A DNA stretch of 64,000 nucleotides from positions 372,001 through 436,000 of the forward strand of contig NZ_VKKU01000002.1 in NCBI RefSeq assembly GCF_007280415.1, written 5' to 3'. Shown piece after piece: positions 8,628 through 16,794 of the stretch (the first letter of the stretch is position 1; the number at the start of each line of letters is the position of its first letter). The position numbers and the translations under genes are program-made. The notes beneath the pieces were generated by a model that worked only from the letters and a program-made list of their open reading frames with translations, made no database searches and had not been told where the DNA came from. This stretch comes from Sphingorhabdus contaminans (GTDB lineage: Bacteria > Pseudomonadota > Alphaproteobacteria > Sphingomonadales > Sphingomonadaceae).

Positions 8628-9863
8628 TCAGGCAAGCCCGACAGATGCGAGCTGAAGAGGTGGCAGAGCGGTATGTTCGCAGACGCGGCCGCTGGTGATT
8701 TCCCCGGCCCATGCGACGATGGCGTCCAGTCCGCCAAAATCGATGCTGGCACGCGCATTGGGCCGGGCTGTGGGCAAGGCCAGCCACCGTCCGATCGCAT
8801 CGGACGAGGCCTGCGCATCGGGCAGGCAGGTGGCGAGCGCCAGTTCCTCCAGCCGGCGCGCACGGATGAGCTGTTCGGTGCGGGGTGTGGAACGGGGAAC
8901 GAACAGGGCGGGCAGCCCGGACGCGAGAATTTCATTTGCCGTATTATAGCCCGCCATGGCCACAACCCGGTCCGCACGTCCGAGCAGGGGAACAAGATCG
9001 CACACCCCCTCGACAAGCTCCATATCACCCCGTGGCGCGATCATGCGGAGCAGGGCTTCCCGGTTCTCGCCGGGCATCAGGGGACCTGTTACGATGAGAC
9101 CGCGCATATGGGCGGGCAATGGAGCGGCGGCGAAATGGCAGGCCAGCGCAAAGCCGTCCTGCCCGCCACCTACCGAACACAGCACCGTCTTGCGCGCATC
9201 CACGTCGCCACTTTGCGCAGGCAAGCGGCTGGCCGACGACCGGAAGGGGTCGAGATAGCCGGTGTAGCTGGTGATCGCTTTCAGCTCTTCGGGGAAATCG
9301 TAAATGTCGGCGGTGGGGTAAACGGACGGATCGCCATATACCCAGATCGCATCATAAAGACGGGATAGTGTGCTGAAATTCCGGCGGCGTTCCCATTCGC
9401 GGCGGATCGTTTCGGGATCGTCCAAAATGTCACGCAGGCCGAGCACGCAATGCGTGTTGCCGTCGCGCCGCATCCGTTCCAGCGCGGGCAAAAGTTCGTC
9501 CAGCGCACCGCCCGGCACATTATCGGCAATGAAAAGATCAGGCTGGAACCGCTTAAGCGCAAGGTCGATGAGGTCCGCCCGGAAGCGCGTTAGCTGATCG
9601 ATGCCGATGTTGAGCGACCGCGACGAATATCCGCCGTCCGCATCCTTGCGGTAGGCAGGAAGGACAACGGAATCGATGCCCTGCGGCATCGGAAAGGCAC
9701 CGCCCTCCCGCACGCCGGTGATCAGAAGCACCGTCGCATTCAGTGGCGGCGCGGCAAGTGCCATCGCAATCAACTGGTTCCGGCGGATATGGCCGAGACC
9801 CATGGTGTCATGCGAATAGAGTGCAATGCGCGGATGGGGGAGGCGGATCGGGCTGACGATCAT
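8628..9863 (-). CDS. Predicted glycosyltransferase (COG4671, GT28/MurG-like fold)
   Basis: A 411-aa protein opening with YSHDTMGLGHIRRN, the hallmark of the COG4671 group of predicted glycosyltransferases related to UDP-GlcNAc-dependent GT28 enzymes. The C-terminal half has a MurG-like GGGQDG glycine loop and PALFVPRSTPRTEQ, the donor-site signature with a conserved acidic or Gln residue. It is the first gene of the six-gene minus-strand operon and is separated from the next by 20 bases. The ATG at 9863 has only a weak ribosome binding site. The specific sugar and acceptor cannot be told from sequence. Confidence 0.75.
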   Translation of the reverse strand: MIVSPIRLPHPRIALYSHDTMGLGHIRRNQLIAMALAAPPLNATVLLITGVREGGAFPMPQGIDSVVLPAYRKDADGGYSSRSLNIGIDQLTRFRADLIDLALKRFQPDLFIADNVPGGALDELLPALERMRRDGNTHCVLGLRDILDDPETIRREWERRRNFSTLSRLYDAIWVYGDPSVYPTADIYDFPEELKAITSYTGYLDPFRSSASRLPAQSGDVDARKTVLCSVGGGQDGFALACHFAAAPLPAHMRGLIVTGPLMPGENREALLRMIAPRGDMELVEGVCDLVPLLGRADRVVAMAGYNTANEILASGLPALFVPRSTPRTEQLIRARRLEELALATCLPDAQASSDAIGRWLALPTARPNARASIDFGGLDAIVAWAGEITSGRVCEHTALPPLQLASVGLA

Positions 9864-10218
9864 GACCCGAGCCCTGCATCAACCGAGGTCCGACGCGCAG
9901 CGCAGCGATACGGGTCCGAGCGCAAAAATGGTCCAAACAGCTTGCCAGCCGTGCCGTTCGCTAAGTCCAGAAGCAAAGGTCGCCCTCCCGCGTTGAAGAT
10001 TGAATTCGTCAGAATAACAATGCGACAACGAAGGCCCGGATGGATTATTCCCGTAATTTCAAAAGGATCGGGAAATAACTGTCATCAAATTGAAATATTT
10101 GGATAGTTTTTCAAAATCGCGCAGGAAATTTGAAACAAAGCAACTGCGTAACGATGCGAAGACGATCCCGGCCGAATGTCGGCCCCACAGCATCTGTTTA
10201 CGGCAATTGGCTGGAAAA
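9864..10218. other. Intergenic region upstream of the glycan operon
   Basis: No credible gene is seen here. The right half is AT-rich and should hold the operon promoter on the minus strand, but I cannot name a convincing -35/-10 pair. A small hairpin GGCCGA-ATG-TCGGCC at 10170-10184 lies downstream of the tRNA on the minus strand without a clear T run. Confidence 0.5.
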
Positions 10219-10294
10219 TGGTGCCGCCTATAGGATTCGAACCTACGACCCCCGCATTACGAATGCGATGCTCTACCAGCTGAGCTAAGGCGGC
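10219..10294 (-). tRNA. tRNA-Thr (anticodon CGU)
   Basis: A 76-base cloverleaf on the minus strand. The acceptor stem GCCGCCT pairs with AGGCGGC and the CCA end is encoded. The anticodon loop TTCGTAA is closed by the TCGCA/TGCGG stem, giving anticodon CGT, which reads ACG. The T loop is GGTTCGAATCC. Confidence 0.95.
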
Positions 10295-10365
10295 GATGGC
10301 TGTGTGGCCAAGGCGGCCCGCATAGACATGTGTTCGGGTGAATTCAAGCCTCCATTGCGCACAAG

Positions 10366-10392
10366 AAAAACCCCGGTGGCACGCCACCGGGG
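10366..10392 (-). terminator. Rho-independent terminator of the flagellin gene
   Basis: On the minus strand CCCCGGTGGC and GCCACCGGGG form a ten-pair stem around a two-base loop and are followed by five T. It lies about 35 bases past the flagellin stop codon. Confidence 0.92.
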
Positions 10393-10426
10393 TAGTTTGT
10401 TTTGCTAGTTACGTCCCGAGGGCTAA

Positions 10427-11239
10427 TTAACGCAGCAGGTTCAATACGCCCTGCTGGCTCTGGTTGGCCTGTGCCAACATCGCGGTCGATGCCTGGCTCA
10501 GGATCTGTGCAGATGCGAGCTTGGTCGATTCTGCCGAGAAATCTGCGTCCTGAATACGCGATTTCGATTCCGTCAAATTGGTGGCGGTCGATGTCAAATT
10601 GTTGACAGTCGCGTCGAGACGGTTCTGTACGGCACCGATTTCGGCACGCTGCGTAGCAACGGTGTCAATCGCGGTGTCGAGCAGGTTCAGGGCCGTGCTG
10701 GCGCCTGCAGCAGTCGACAGGTCGACAGCGCCAATACCAAGGCCAGCCGCCGTCATGGCAACCAGGTCGATATCAACGGTTTCACCGCTTTCAACGCCAG
10801 TCTGGATGCTGATGGTCTTCGCAGCGTCGATCAGAACGGTGCCGTTGAAGTCGGTGCGTGCGGTGATGTCGCCGATCTGTGCGATCAGGGCATCGGCTTC
10901 GGCGTCGATGGCAGAACGGTCAGATGCAGCGGCCGTGCCGTTGGCAGACTGAACAGCCAGTTCGCGCATACGTACGAGGATGTTCGAGATTTCGCCCATC
11001 GCGCCTTCAGCGGTCTGTGCGAGCGAAATGCCGTCATTTGCGTTACGTACAGCCTGGTTCAGGCCACGTACCTTGGCGTCCATACGGGTCGAAATGGCAA
11101 GGCCGGCTGCGTCGTCTTTTGCAGCGTTAATGCGCTTACCGCTCGACAGACGCTCCATTGCCTGGCCCAAGTCACGGTTGGCCATACGCGAAGCGTTCTG
11201 AGCGCGCAGGGCGCTTGCATTGGTATTGATTACGGTCAT
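10427..11239 (-). CDS. fliC: Flagellin (short form)
   Basis: A 270-aa filament subunit. The N-terminal D0/D1 region is clear ([35 protein letters not shown]) and the C-terminal D1/D0 region ends [14 protein letters not shown]. The central variable part is only about 60 residues, so the outer D2/D3 domains of larger flagellins are essentially missing. The ATG at 11239 is preferred because the canonical flagellin N-terminus begins there and AAAGGA precedes it. It is monocistronic, with its own terminator and a sigma28-type promoter, and is divergent from fliE. The chaperone FliS and cap protein FliD are encoded at the end of the fli operon. Confidence 0.97.
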   Translation of the reverse strand: MTVINTNASALRAQNASRMANRDLGQAMERLSSGKRINAAKDDAAGLAISTRMDAKVRGLNQAVRNANDGISLAQTAEGAMGEISNILVRMRELAVQSANGTAAASDRSAIDAEADALIAQIGDITARTDFNGTVLIDAAKTISIQTGVESGETVDIDLVAMTAAGLGIGAVDLSTAAGASTALNLLDTAIDTVATQRAEIGAVQNRLDATVNNLTSTATNLTESKSRIQDADFSAESTKLASAQILSQASTAMLAQANQSQQGVLNLLR

Positions 11240-11301
11240 GATAATTCCTTTGCTGTCTCTCAAATGGGGCAGCCCGATTGGTTGAGCAGCCACGCAAAGC
11301 A

Positions 11302-11328
11302 GTAACGGCGGAACCCGCCACAGCTTTA
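11302..11328 (-). promoter_or_regulatory. Sigma28 (FliA)-type promoter for flagellin
   Basis: On the minus strand TAAAGCTG (11328-11321) is followed after 11 bases by GCCGTTAC (11309-11302). This fits the FliA consensus TAAAGTTT-N11-GCCGATAA in spacing and 12 of 16 bases. It predicts a leader of roughly 55 bases before the flagellin ATG. Confidence 0.75.
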
Positions 11329-11338
11329 ACCTTAACTT

Positions 11339-11350
11339 GTCGGATTATTG
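11339..11350 (+). promoter_or_regulatory. Candidate enhancer for the fliE sigma54 promoter
   Basis: GTCGGATTATTG lies 69 bases upstream of the -24 GG of the fliE promoter. A 10/12 match (GTCGGACTTTTG) lies 65 bases upstream of the -24 GG of the flgB promoter. The placement suits a bacterial enhancer-binding protein site; its role is inference. Confidence 0.4.
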
Positions 11351-11405
11351 GCGGAGATGATCCCGAAGCCTCTGAAAACCACGTATTTCCTTGGCTTTTC
11401 CCGAT

Positions 11406-11422
11406 TTGGCACGAGCATTGCT
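11406..11422 (+). promoter_or_regulatory. Sigma54 (RpoN) promoter of the fli operon
   Basis: TTGGCACGAGCATTGCT matches the sigma54 consensus at every defined position, with the -24 GG at 11408 and the -12 GC at 11420. Transcription would begin near 11432, about 32 bases before the fliE ATG. Confidence 0.93.
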
Positions 11423-11463
11423 TATATACCCGCAAAGGCAATTCCGCCTTCGGACCAAAGCAT

Positions 11464-11799
11464 ATGTCGACCATTGACCAGAGCCGGTTGCTGCAAATGC
11501 GCTCCTCGATATTGAGCCAGAACGGCGCGTTGCAACGTGCTGCCGGGCGGGGTGTGGATACGGGAGAAACCGTCGCCAACGCTCCTTTTGCAAAAACCAT
11601 GACCGATGCGCTGCAGATGGTGAACGCGCAGCAGGCAAAGGCAAGCGAGCTTTCGGCCGCCTATGAACGCGGCGAAACGCACGACATCGTCTCGGTGATG
11701 GTCGAACGGCAAAAGGCGTCCATCGGCTTTGAGGCGACCATGCAGGTGCGCAACAAATTATTGTCCGCCTATCGCGACATCATGAACATGCCGGTGTAA
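11464..11799 (+). CDS. fliE: Flagellar hook-basal body protein FliE
   Basis: A 111-aa protein with the FliE C-terminal signature (VMVERQKASIGFEATMQVRNKLLSAY split across residues 80-105). FliE joins the MS ring to the proximal rod in the periplasm and is an early substrate of the flagellar export apparatus. It is first in the long fli operon, directly downstream of a sigma54 promoter. The ATG at 11464 is chosen because it lies inside the promoter-defined transcript and gives the normal family length of about 100-110 aa. The fliF gene follows after three bases. Confidence 0.92.
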   Translation: MSTIDQSRLLQMRSSILSQNGALQRAAGRGVDTGETVANAPFAKTMTDALQMVNAQQAKASELSAAYERGETHDIVSVMVERQKASIGFEATMQVRNKLLSAYRDIMNMPV

Positions 11800-11802
11800 T
11801 CG

Positions 11803-13452
11803 ATGGCCGATAACCAGATCATTTCTGCAGATGCCGTGCCCGCGGGCGGACAAGTAAGCCGCTTTACCACTCCTTCTTCGATGGGTGGTTTTGGCGCATT
11901 GCGCGACATCACCAGCCAGCCTGCCGTGCGCAAGGCGCTTCCTGCTCTGGCCTTGACCGGCGCGATCGGTATCGCCGCCATTTCCTATTTTGCTTTGAGC
12001 ACCCCTGCACAAGCCCCGCTTTATCAGGGGCTGGCCGAGGGCGACAAAGCCGCCGTAGCAGACGCGCTTCAGGCATCGGGTATCAATTATACGCTCGACC
12101 CAGCCACAGGCGCGCTTTCCGTTGATGCGGGCAAAGTGCACGAAGCCCGGATGCTGCTGGCAGGCCAGGGCCTTCCCAAAGCCATGCCGTCGGGCGATGC
12201 CGTTATTGCGTCGCTGCCTATGGGATCAAGCCGCGCGGTCGAAGGTGAAACCCTGCGCGGTGCACGCGAGGCCGATCTGGCACGTACGATTGAAGCAATT
12301 GATGCGGTGAAGACCGCGCGGGTCCATCTGGCGATGCCCGAACCCAGCGTGTTCGTCCGCGAAGCGCGCGAACCGGCCGCGTCGGTGATGCTCACCCTGC
12401 AACAGGGCCGCAGCCTTTCCGAAGCGCAGGTGCGCGCCATCCGCCATCTGGTCGCGTCGTCCGTTCCGGGCCTCGCTGCCGATGCGGTTTCCGTCATCGA
12501 CCAGAGCGGCGCGCTCATTTCTTCACCCACGGGCAATGCCGATCAGCAGATGTTCCAACTGCAGATGCAGATGGAAGAGCGGTACCGGCAGGCGGTTATC
12601 ACGCTGTTGACCCCCATTGTCGGCGCCGGCAATTTCTCGGTTGAAGTCAGCGCGGACATTGATCCCAGCGAAACCCAGTCGACGCGCGAGACCTATCCCA
12701 AGGATGACCAGGCCCTGCGCAGCGAAACGGGTAACAAGAGTTCCCAGAATGCAACCACGCAGGGTGCCGGCGGCATCCCCGGCGCGCTGTCGAACCAGCC
12801 GCCGCCTGCAAGCCAGCTCGCCAACACCCCTCCCGGCCAGAACACGCCACCTGCCAATGGCGAGACGCAGAGCGAGGAAACCTATACCCGCAATTTCGAT
12901 GTAGGCCGTGAAATCGCCGTCACGCATCAACCCCAGGGCAATTTGCGCCGTCTTTCCGTCGCCGTCGCCCTGCGCGATGTCAAAGGGCAGAAAAAGCCCG
13001 GTGCCGCCGACGTTGCCGCATTGGAAGCACTTGTAAAGGGCGCAGTCGGTTTCAACAGCGAACGCGGCGACGTTGTTGCCATTTCGTCGCGCCCCTTTGC
13101 CGAGAACCCCGAAGCGACCGTCAATTTCTGGGATGAACCCTGGTTTTTCCCGCTGGTCCAGCAGGTTGGCGCGGTACTCGCCGCCCTTCTCGCTTTCCTG
13201 TTCATCGGCCGCCCGATGATCAAGGCCGTCAAGGCACGAGCAGCTGAAGCCAAGGAACAGGCGGAAGTTGAGCAGAAATTGCTTGCCGCCACCGGCCAGT
13301 CGCGTGCGCCCGTCCCGGTCACCATTGAAATGATCGAAGCCGCGCCAAGCTATGAAGACCGCGCAAATCTGGTGCGTTCGTTCATCCGCCAGGACCCCGA
13401 GCGGGCCGCGATGGTTGTCCGCCAGATGATCCAGGAGCGCGCCGATGGATGA
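11803..13452 (+). CDS. fliF: Flagellar MS-ring protein FliF
   Basis: A 549-aa inner-membrane ring protein. A transmembrane helix near residues 45-67 precedes the YscJ/FliF ring-building domain (LAEGDKAAVADALQASGINY, then RARVHLAMPEPSVF-type motifs). A disordered Gln/Pro/Asn-rich stretch lies around residues 305-360, and a second transmembrane helix (FPLVQQVGAVLAALLAFLF) near 450 leads into the cytoplasmic tail that binds FliG. It overlaps fliG by eight bases. The length is normal for alphaproteobacterial FliF. Confidence 0.95.
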   Translation: MADNQIISADAVPAGGQVSRFTTPSSMGGFGALRDITSQPAVRKALPALALTGAIGIAAISYFALSTPAQAPLYQGLAEGDKAAVADALQASGINYTLDPATGALSVDAGKVHEARMLLAGQGLPKAMPSGDAVIASLPMGSSRAVEGETLRGAREADLARTIEAIDAVKTARVHLAMPEPSVFVREAREPAASVMLTLQQGRSLSEAQVRAIRHLVASSVPGLAADAVSVIDQSGALISSPTGNADQQMFQLQMQMEERYRQAVITLLTPIVGAGNFSVEVSADIDPSETQSTRETYPKDDQALRSETGNKSSQNATTQGAGGIPGALSNQPPPASQLANTPPGQNTPPANGETQSEETYTRNFDVGREIAVTHQPQGNLRRLSVAVALRDVKGQKKPGAADVAALEALVKGAVGFNSERGDVVAISSRPFAENPEATVNFWDEPWFFPLVQQVGAVLAALLAFLFIGRPMIKAVKARAAEAKEQAEVEQKLLAATGQSRAPVPVTIEMIEAAPSYEDRANLVRSFIRQDPERAAMVVRQMIQERADG

Positions 13453-14488
13453 GGATCTGGATTTTCCCGATACCGCTTCCGCCACGCCAGCCCCCCCTGC
13501 CATTAGCGGGGAGCTTTCAGCCGCGATTTTGATGATGCTGCTGGAAGATGACGACGCGACGGCAATCCTGCAGCATCTCGCCCCTGACGAAGTCAAGGCA
13601 CTCGGCAAGGGCATGTTCGAAGCATCCAGTGCCAACGAAAATGACGTAGAGCGCGCGCTGGAAACTTTTGTGTCGAGCAATCGCGACCTGTCGGCACTGG
13701 CCGTAGGCGCGCCGGTCCGTATCCGTGAAATGATGCACAAGGCCCTGGGCAATGTGCGCGCCGGCAATATATTGTCGGAAATCGAACCCCAGTCGAGCGC
13801 CCCTTCGCTCGATATCCTGCGCTGGATGGATGTGGCGTCGATTTCGGAACTCGTTGCATCAGAGCATCCCCAGGTTGCCGCCGTCATCCTGTCGGTGTTG
13901 ACGCCCGAAGTGTCGGCTCAGGCCATCGCCGCGCTGGATGAGCCGACACAAACCGACCTTTTGTTCCGCTCGGCAAATCTTTCCTCCATCTCCGCCGATG
14001 CGATCGAAGATCTGGAAGCGATCCTGATCAACTATACCAGCCGCAAGGCACATGCACCCGATGTATCGCTGGGCGGACGCAACGAAGCTGCGCGTATCGT
14101 CAAAAATCTTCCGCGTCCGACCGCCGAAAAGCTTCTTCGTGCGCTGCGCAAAAAGGATCGCCTGCTGGCCGACGCCATCGAAGAAGAAATGTTCGTCTTC
14201 GATGATCTGGCCGCTCTTGATGCCAAGACATTGGGCACCATCCTGCGCAATGTCGACTCCGACCAGATTGCCCTTGCGGTCAAAGGCGCGAGCGAGCTGC
14301 TGGGCGAGAAGATGCTCAGTACGCTTTCCGCCCGCGCAGCCCAGACAATCCGCGACGATATTGCCGATATGGGTCAGGTCAAGCGGACCGATGTGGAAGC
14401 GGCACAGAAGGCCGTTATCGCGGTCGCACGCCAGATGGCGGCATCGGGCGAAATCCAGATGGGCGGAAAGGGCGACGACTATGTCTGA
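13445..14488 (+). CDS. fliG: Flagellar motor switch protein FliG
   Basis: A 347-aa rotor protein. The N-terminal part binds FliF, the middle part has the ARM-like EHPQVAAVILSVL element that contacts FliM, and the C-terminal domain carries the charged torque helix region MFVFDDLAALDAKTL near residues 250-265. It converts stator force to rotation on the cytoplasmic side of the MS ring. It overlaps fliF at the start and fliH at the end by eight bases each, which implies translational coupling. Confidence 0.95.
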   Translation: MDEDLDFPDTASATPAPPAISGELSAAILMMLLEDDDATAILQHLAPDEVKALGKGMFEASSANENDVERALETFVSSNRDLSALAVGAPVRIREMMHKALGNVRAGNILSEIEPQSSAPSLDILRWMDVASISELVASEHPQVAAVILSVLTPEVSAQAIAALDEPTQTDLLFRSANLSSISADAIEDLEAILINYTSRKAHAPDVSLGGRNEAARIVKNLPRPTAEKLLRALRKKDRLLADAIEEEMFVFDDLAALDAKTLGTILRNVDSDQIALAVKGASELLGEKMLSTLSARAAQTIRDDIADMGQVKRTDVEAAQKAVIAVARQMAASGEIQMGGKGDDYV

Positions 14489-15041
14489 TACCCCCAAACG
14501 CGTATCCTTGCTGGCGGCGACGGCACGCGGCACCGGTTTCCGGACCAGCACCATCTGTACCGCACCGCCGCAGGCGGAACCCCGTCCGGATGAATATGCG
14601 CGCGGCCTGGCCGATGGTCAGCAAATGGCAGAGGCTGCTTTTGACGCCGAGCGCACCGCATTCCAGAAATTGCTCGCCAATGCCCAGGCTTTCCAGAGCG
14701 AGGCCGGCCCCGAACTGTCCCTGCTGCTGCGCGAAACGGTTGTGCGTCTTGTCGGCCAGATCACCGATGGGGTTGTCATCGACGAAGACCTGCTGAACCG
14801 GCAGATTGCGCGCGCCGTTGAAATTATCACCGAAGCCGACGAGGCCCGGCAAATCCTGCTTCACCCGGACGACGCCGCGCTTGTCGGCAAATCGGTCGGA
14901 AAGCTCGCCGTGCACAGCGACCCGACATTGAGCCGCGCGACCATCCGGATCGAATGTTCGCAAGGCTGGATCGAACATGGCGTTGCCCTTGGCATCGAAC
15001 GTTTGCGCGAAGCGCTGCATTGCGAGGGGATGGCCGCATGA
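14481..15041 (+). CDS. fliH: Flagellar export ATPase regulator FliH
   Basis: A 186-aa protein between fliG and fliI. The ATG at 14481 overlaps the fliG stop, which rules out longer reading frames that run back through fliG. The central region is a helical GLADGQQMAEAAFDAER segment with Ala/Gln-rich spacing, and the C-terminal domain (LLHPDDAALVG, then SQGWIEHGVALGIERLREAL) fits the FliH/HrpE peripheral-stalk fold. FliH holds and inhibits the ATPase FliI at the export gate. The identification rests on weak family similarity plus strict gene order. Confidence 0.82.
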   Translation: MSDTPKRVSLLAATARGTGFRTSTICTAPPQAEPRPDEYARGLADGQQMAEAAFDAERTAFQKLLANAQAFQSEAGPELSLLLRETVVRLVGQITDGVVIDEDLLNRQIARAVEIITEADEARQILLHPDDAALVGKSVGKLAVHSDPTLSRATIRIECSQGWIEHGVALGIERLREALHCEGMAA

Positions 15042-16369
15042 CCTCCCGCCTCGCCCACGCTGCCCGCGCCATATTCCAGTCGCTCAATCTCGAAACCGCC
15101 ACACCGCGGCGCGTCGGTTCCCTGACCGCTTGCAAAGGCCAGTTTCTGGAGGCAGCCGCCTTCCCCTATCCCGTCGGCACCGCCGTCCGCATTTCGCAAA
15201 CCGATGGTGGTTTTGTAACCGGCGAAGTTGTCGGCTTTCGGGGCAACAAAAGCATCATCCAGCCATTTTCGCAGCGTCTTTCGGTTGCCACAGGCGCGCG
15301 CGTGGTTCCCTGTGGCCGTCATGATCATATCGCCTGCGGCGATGGCCTGCTCGGCCGTATCATTGATGCGCAGGGCGTTCCTCTCGACGGACGCCCGCTG
15401 ACGGGATGCCATGAAAGCTGGCCGATTTCGGGTGTATCGTCGAGCCCGCTGGTGCGCGGCCGTATCACCCGTCCGATTGACTGCGGTGTCCGTGCGATCA
15501 ACGGCCTTCTCACGATCGGCGAGGGACAGCGCGTTGCCGTCATCGCCGGATCGGGCGTCGGAAAATCCGTCCTGATGGGGCAAATTCTTGAAGGCATTGA
15601 TGCCGATGTCATCGTCACCGGCCTGATCGGCGAGCGCGCACGCGAAGTGAGCGATTTCATCGAAACCAAGCTGACCCCGCGCATTGCCGCCAAATCGGTG
15701 GTTGTTGCCGTTGCCGCCGATCACTCGCCTTTGCTGCGCCTGCGCGCCGCAATGCGGGCAACGGCGATTGCCGAATATTTCCGGTCGCAGGGCAAGAAAG
15801 TCCTGCTCCTGATCGACAGCCTGACCCGGGTTGCCCATGCACAGCGCGAAATCGGCCTGGCCCTGGGCGAGCCGCCAACGATGAAGGGCTATACGCCGTC
15901 GTCACTCGCGCTCATCCCGCAACTGGTCGAACGCGCCGGTATCGACAGCCGCACCGGCGGTTCGGTGACTGCAATCTATACCGTGCTCGCCGATGGCGGC
16001 GACCTCGAAGACCCCATTGTCGATGCGGCACGTGCCATTGTCGACGGACATATCATCCTGTCGCGGACGTTGGCCGAAAACGGGCTGTTCCCCGCAATCG
16101 ACGTTGCCCGTTCGCTGTCGCGCATCATGCCTGACATCGTCGATGCCGAACATATGGCCGCAGCCGCCCGGTTCCGCCAGCTCTGGTCCACCCACGAACA
16201 GAATCGCGACCTTCTGTTGATGGGTGCCTACACCGCCGGGAATGACATGGTTCTGGACGATGCCATCGCCATGCATGGCGACATGCTGAATTATGTCGGC
16301 CAGCCGATGCACAGCTCCATTGATTTTGACGCCTCGCGCTATGCGCTTCTGGAAGGGTTTGGCAAATGA
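15038..16369 (+). CDS. fliI: Flagellum-specific ATP synthase FliI
   Basis: A 443-aa type III export ATPase related to the F1 beta subunit. It has Walker A GSGVGKS (about residues 168-174), the GLIGERAREVSDF segment, Walker B VLLLIDSLTRVAHAQREIGLA, and the PTMKGYTPSSLALIPQLVERAG stretch (split here as PTMKGY and SSLALIPQLVERAG) near residue 290. It drives the export of rod, hook and filament subunits with FliH and FliJ. The ATG at 15038 forms an ATGA overlap with the fliH stop, which fixes the start. Confidence 0.95.
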   Translation: MTSRLAHAARAIFQSLNLETATPRRVGSLTACKGQFLEAAAFPYPVGTAVRISQTDGGFVTGEVVGFRGNKSIIQPFSQRLSVATGARVVPCGRHDHIACGDGLLGRIIDAQGVPLDGRPLTGCHESWPISGVSSSPLVRGRITRPIDCGVRAINGLLTIGEGQRVAVIAGSGVGKSVLMGQILEGIDADVIVTGLIGERAREVSDFIETKLTPRIAAKSVVVAVAADHSPLLRLRAAMRATAIAEYFRSQGKKVLLLIDSLTRVAHAQREIGLALGEPPTMKGYTPSSLALIPQLVERAGIDSRTGGSVTAIYTVLADGGDLEDPIVDAARAIVDGHIILSRTLAENGLFPAIDVARSLSRIMPDIVDAEHMAAAARFRQLWSTHEQNRDLLLMGAYTAGNDMVLDDAIAMHGDMLNYVGQPMHSSIDFDASRYALLEGFGK

Positions 16370-16794
16370 CCCAGAATGTCGACCGCCGCGCCCGTATCGT
16401 CCGCGTCCGCACCGCCGAAAGCCGGATTGCGCAGATGGAACTTGCCAAGGCCAAGGGCAGTGCCAACCAGATCCGTTCGATCGTCGATCGCATCGTGGCG
16501 CTGAACAATGAAAATGTCACAACCTCGGGCGCGACCGATGGCATGTCGCTGGCCGCGATTGCCGAAACACGCGTTCGTCTGGACGCCGCGCTGCGCGCGA
16601 CGTCAGTGCCGCTGGAACAGGCCATGCAGCGCGTGCAGCGCCAGCAGAAAAACAGCATCCACACCGAACTGCGCGAACAGGGCGCCCGCCGTCTGCTCGA
16701 AAAGGCCGAGGTGGAGCGCGCCAAACATATCGAACGGAAGGCCGCCCATGCGCGCTGCCATCCCGGTGCCGGTAACAAAGGGGAAGAATTATGA
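16366..16794 (+). CDS. fliJ: FliJ-like flagellar export chaperone
   Basis: A 142-aa, highly charged, almost entirely helical protein with a long coiled-coil pattern (residues ~15-130), rich in Arg, Lys, Glu and Gln. This is the FliJ profile: a soluble coiled coil that sits inside the FliI hexamer and links it to FlhA. Sequence similarity is low, so the call depends on the profile and the position between fliI and fliK, with ATGA overlaps on both sides. Confidence 0.72.
   Translation: MTQNVDRRARIVRVRTAESRIAQMELAKAKGSANQIRSIVDRIVALNNENVTTSGATDGMSLAAIAETRVRLDAALRATSVPLEQAMQRVQRQQKNSIHTELREQGARRLLEKAEVERAKHIERKAAHARCHPGAGNKGEEL

Noticed and set aside
10085-10387. Minus-strand frame covering the tRNA-Thr
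   Set aside because: It is made by reading through the tRNA and the flagellin terminator; there is no protein-like pattern.
12523-13887. Long antisense frame across fliF and fliG
   Set aside because: It is opposite two well-supported flagellar genes in GC-rich DNA, where antisense frames are commonly open.
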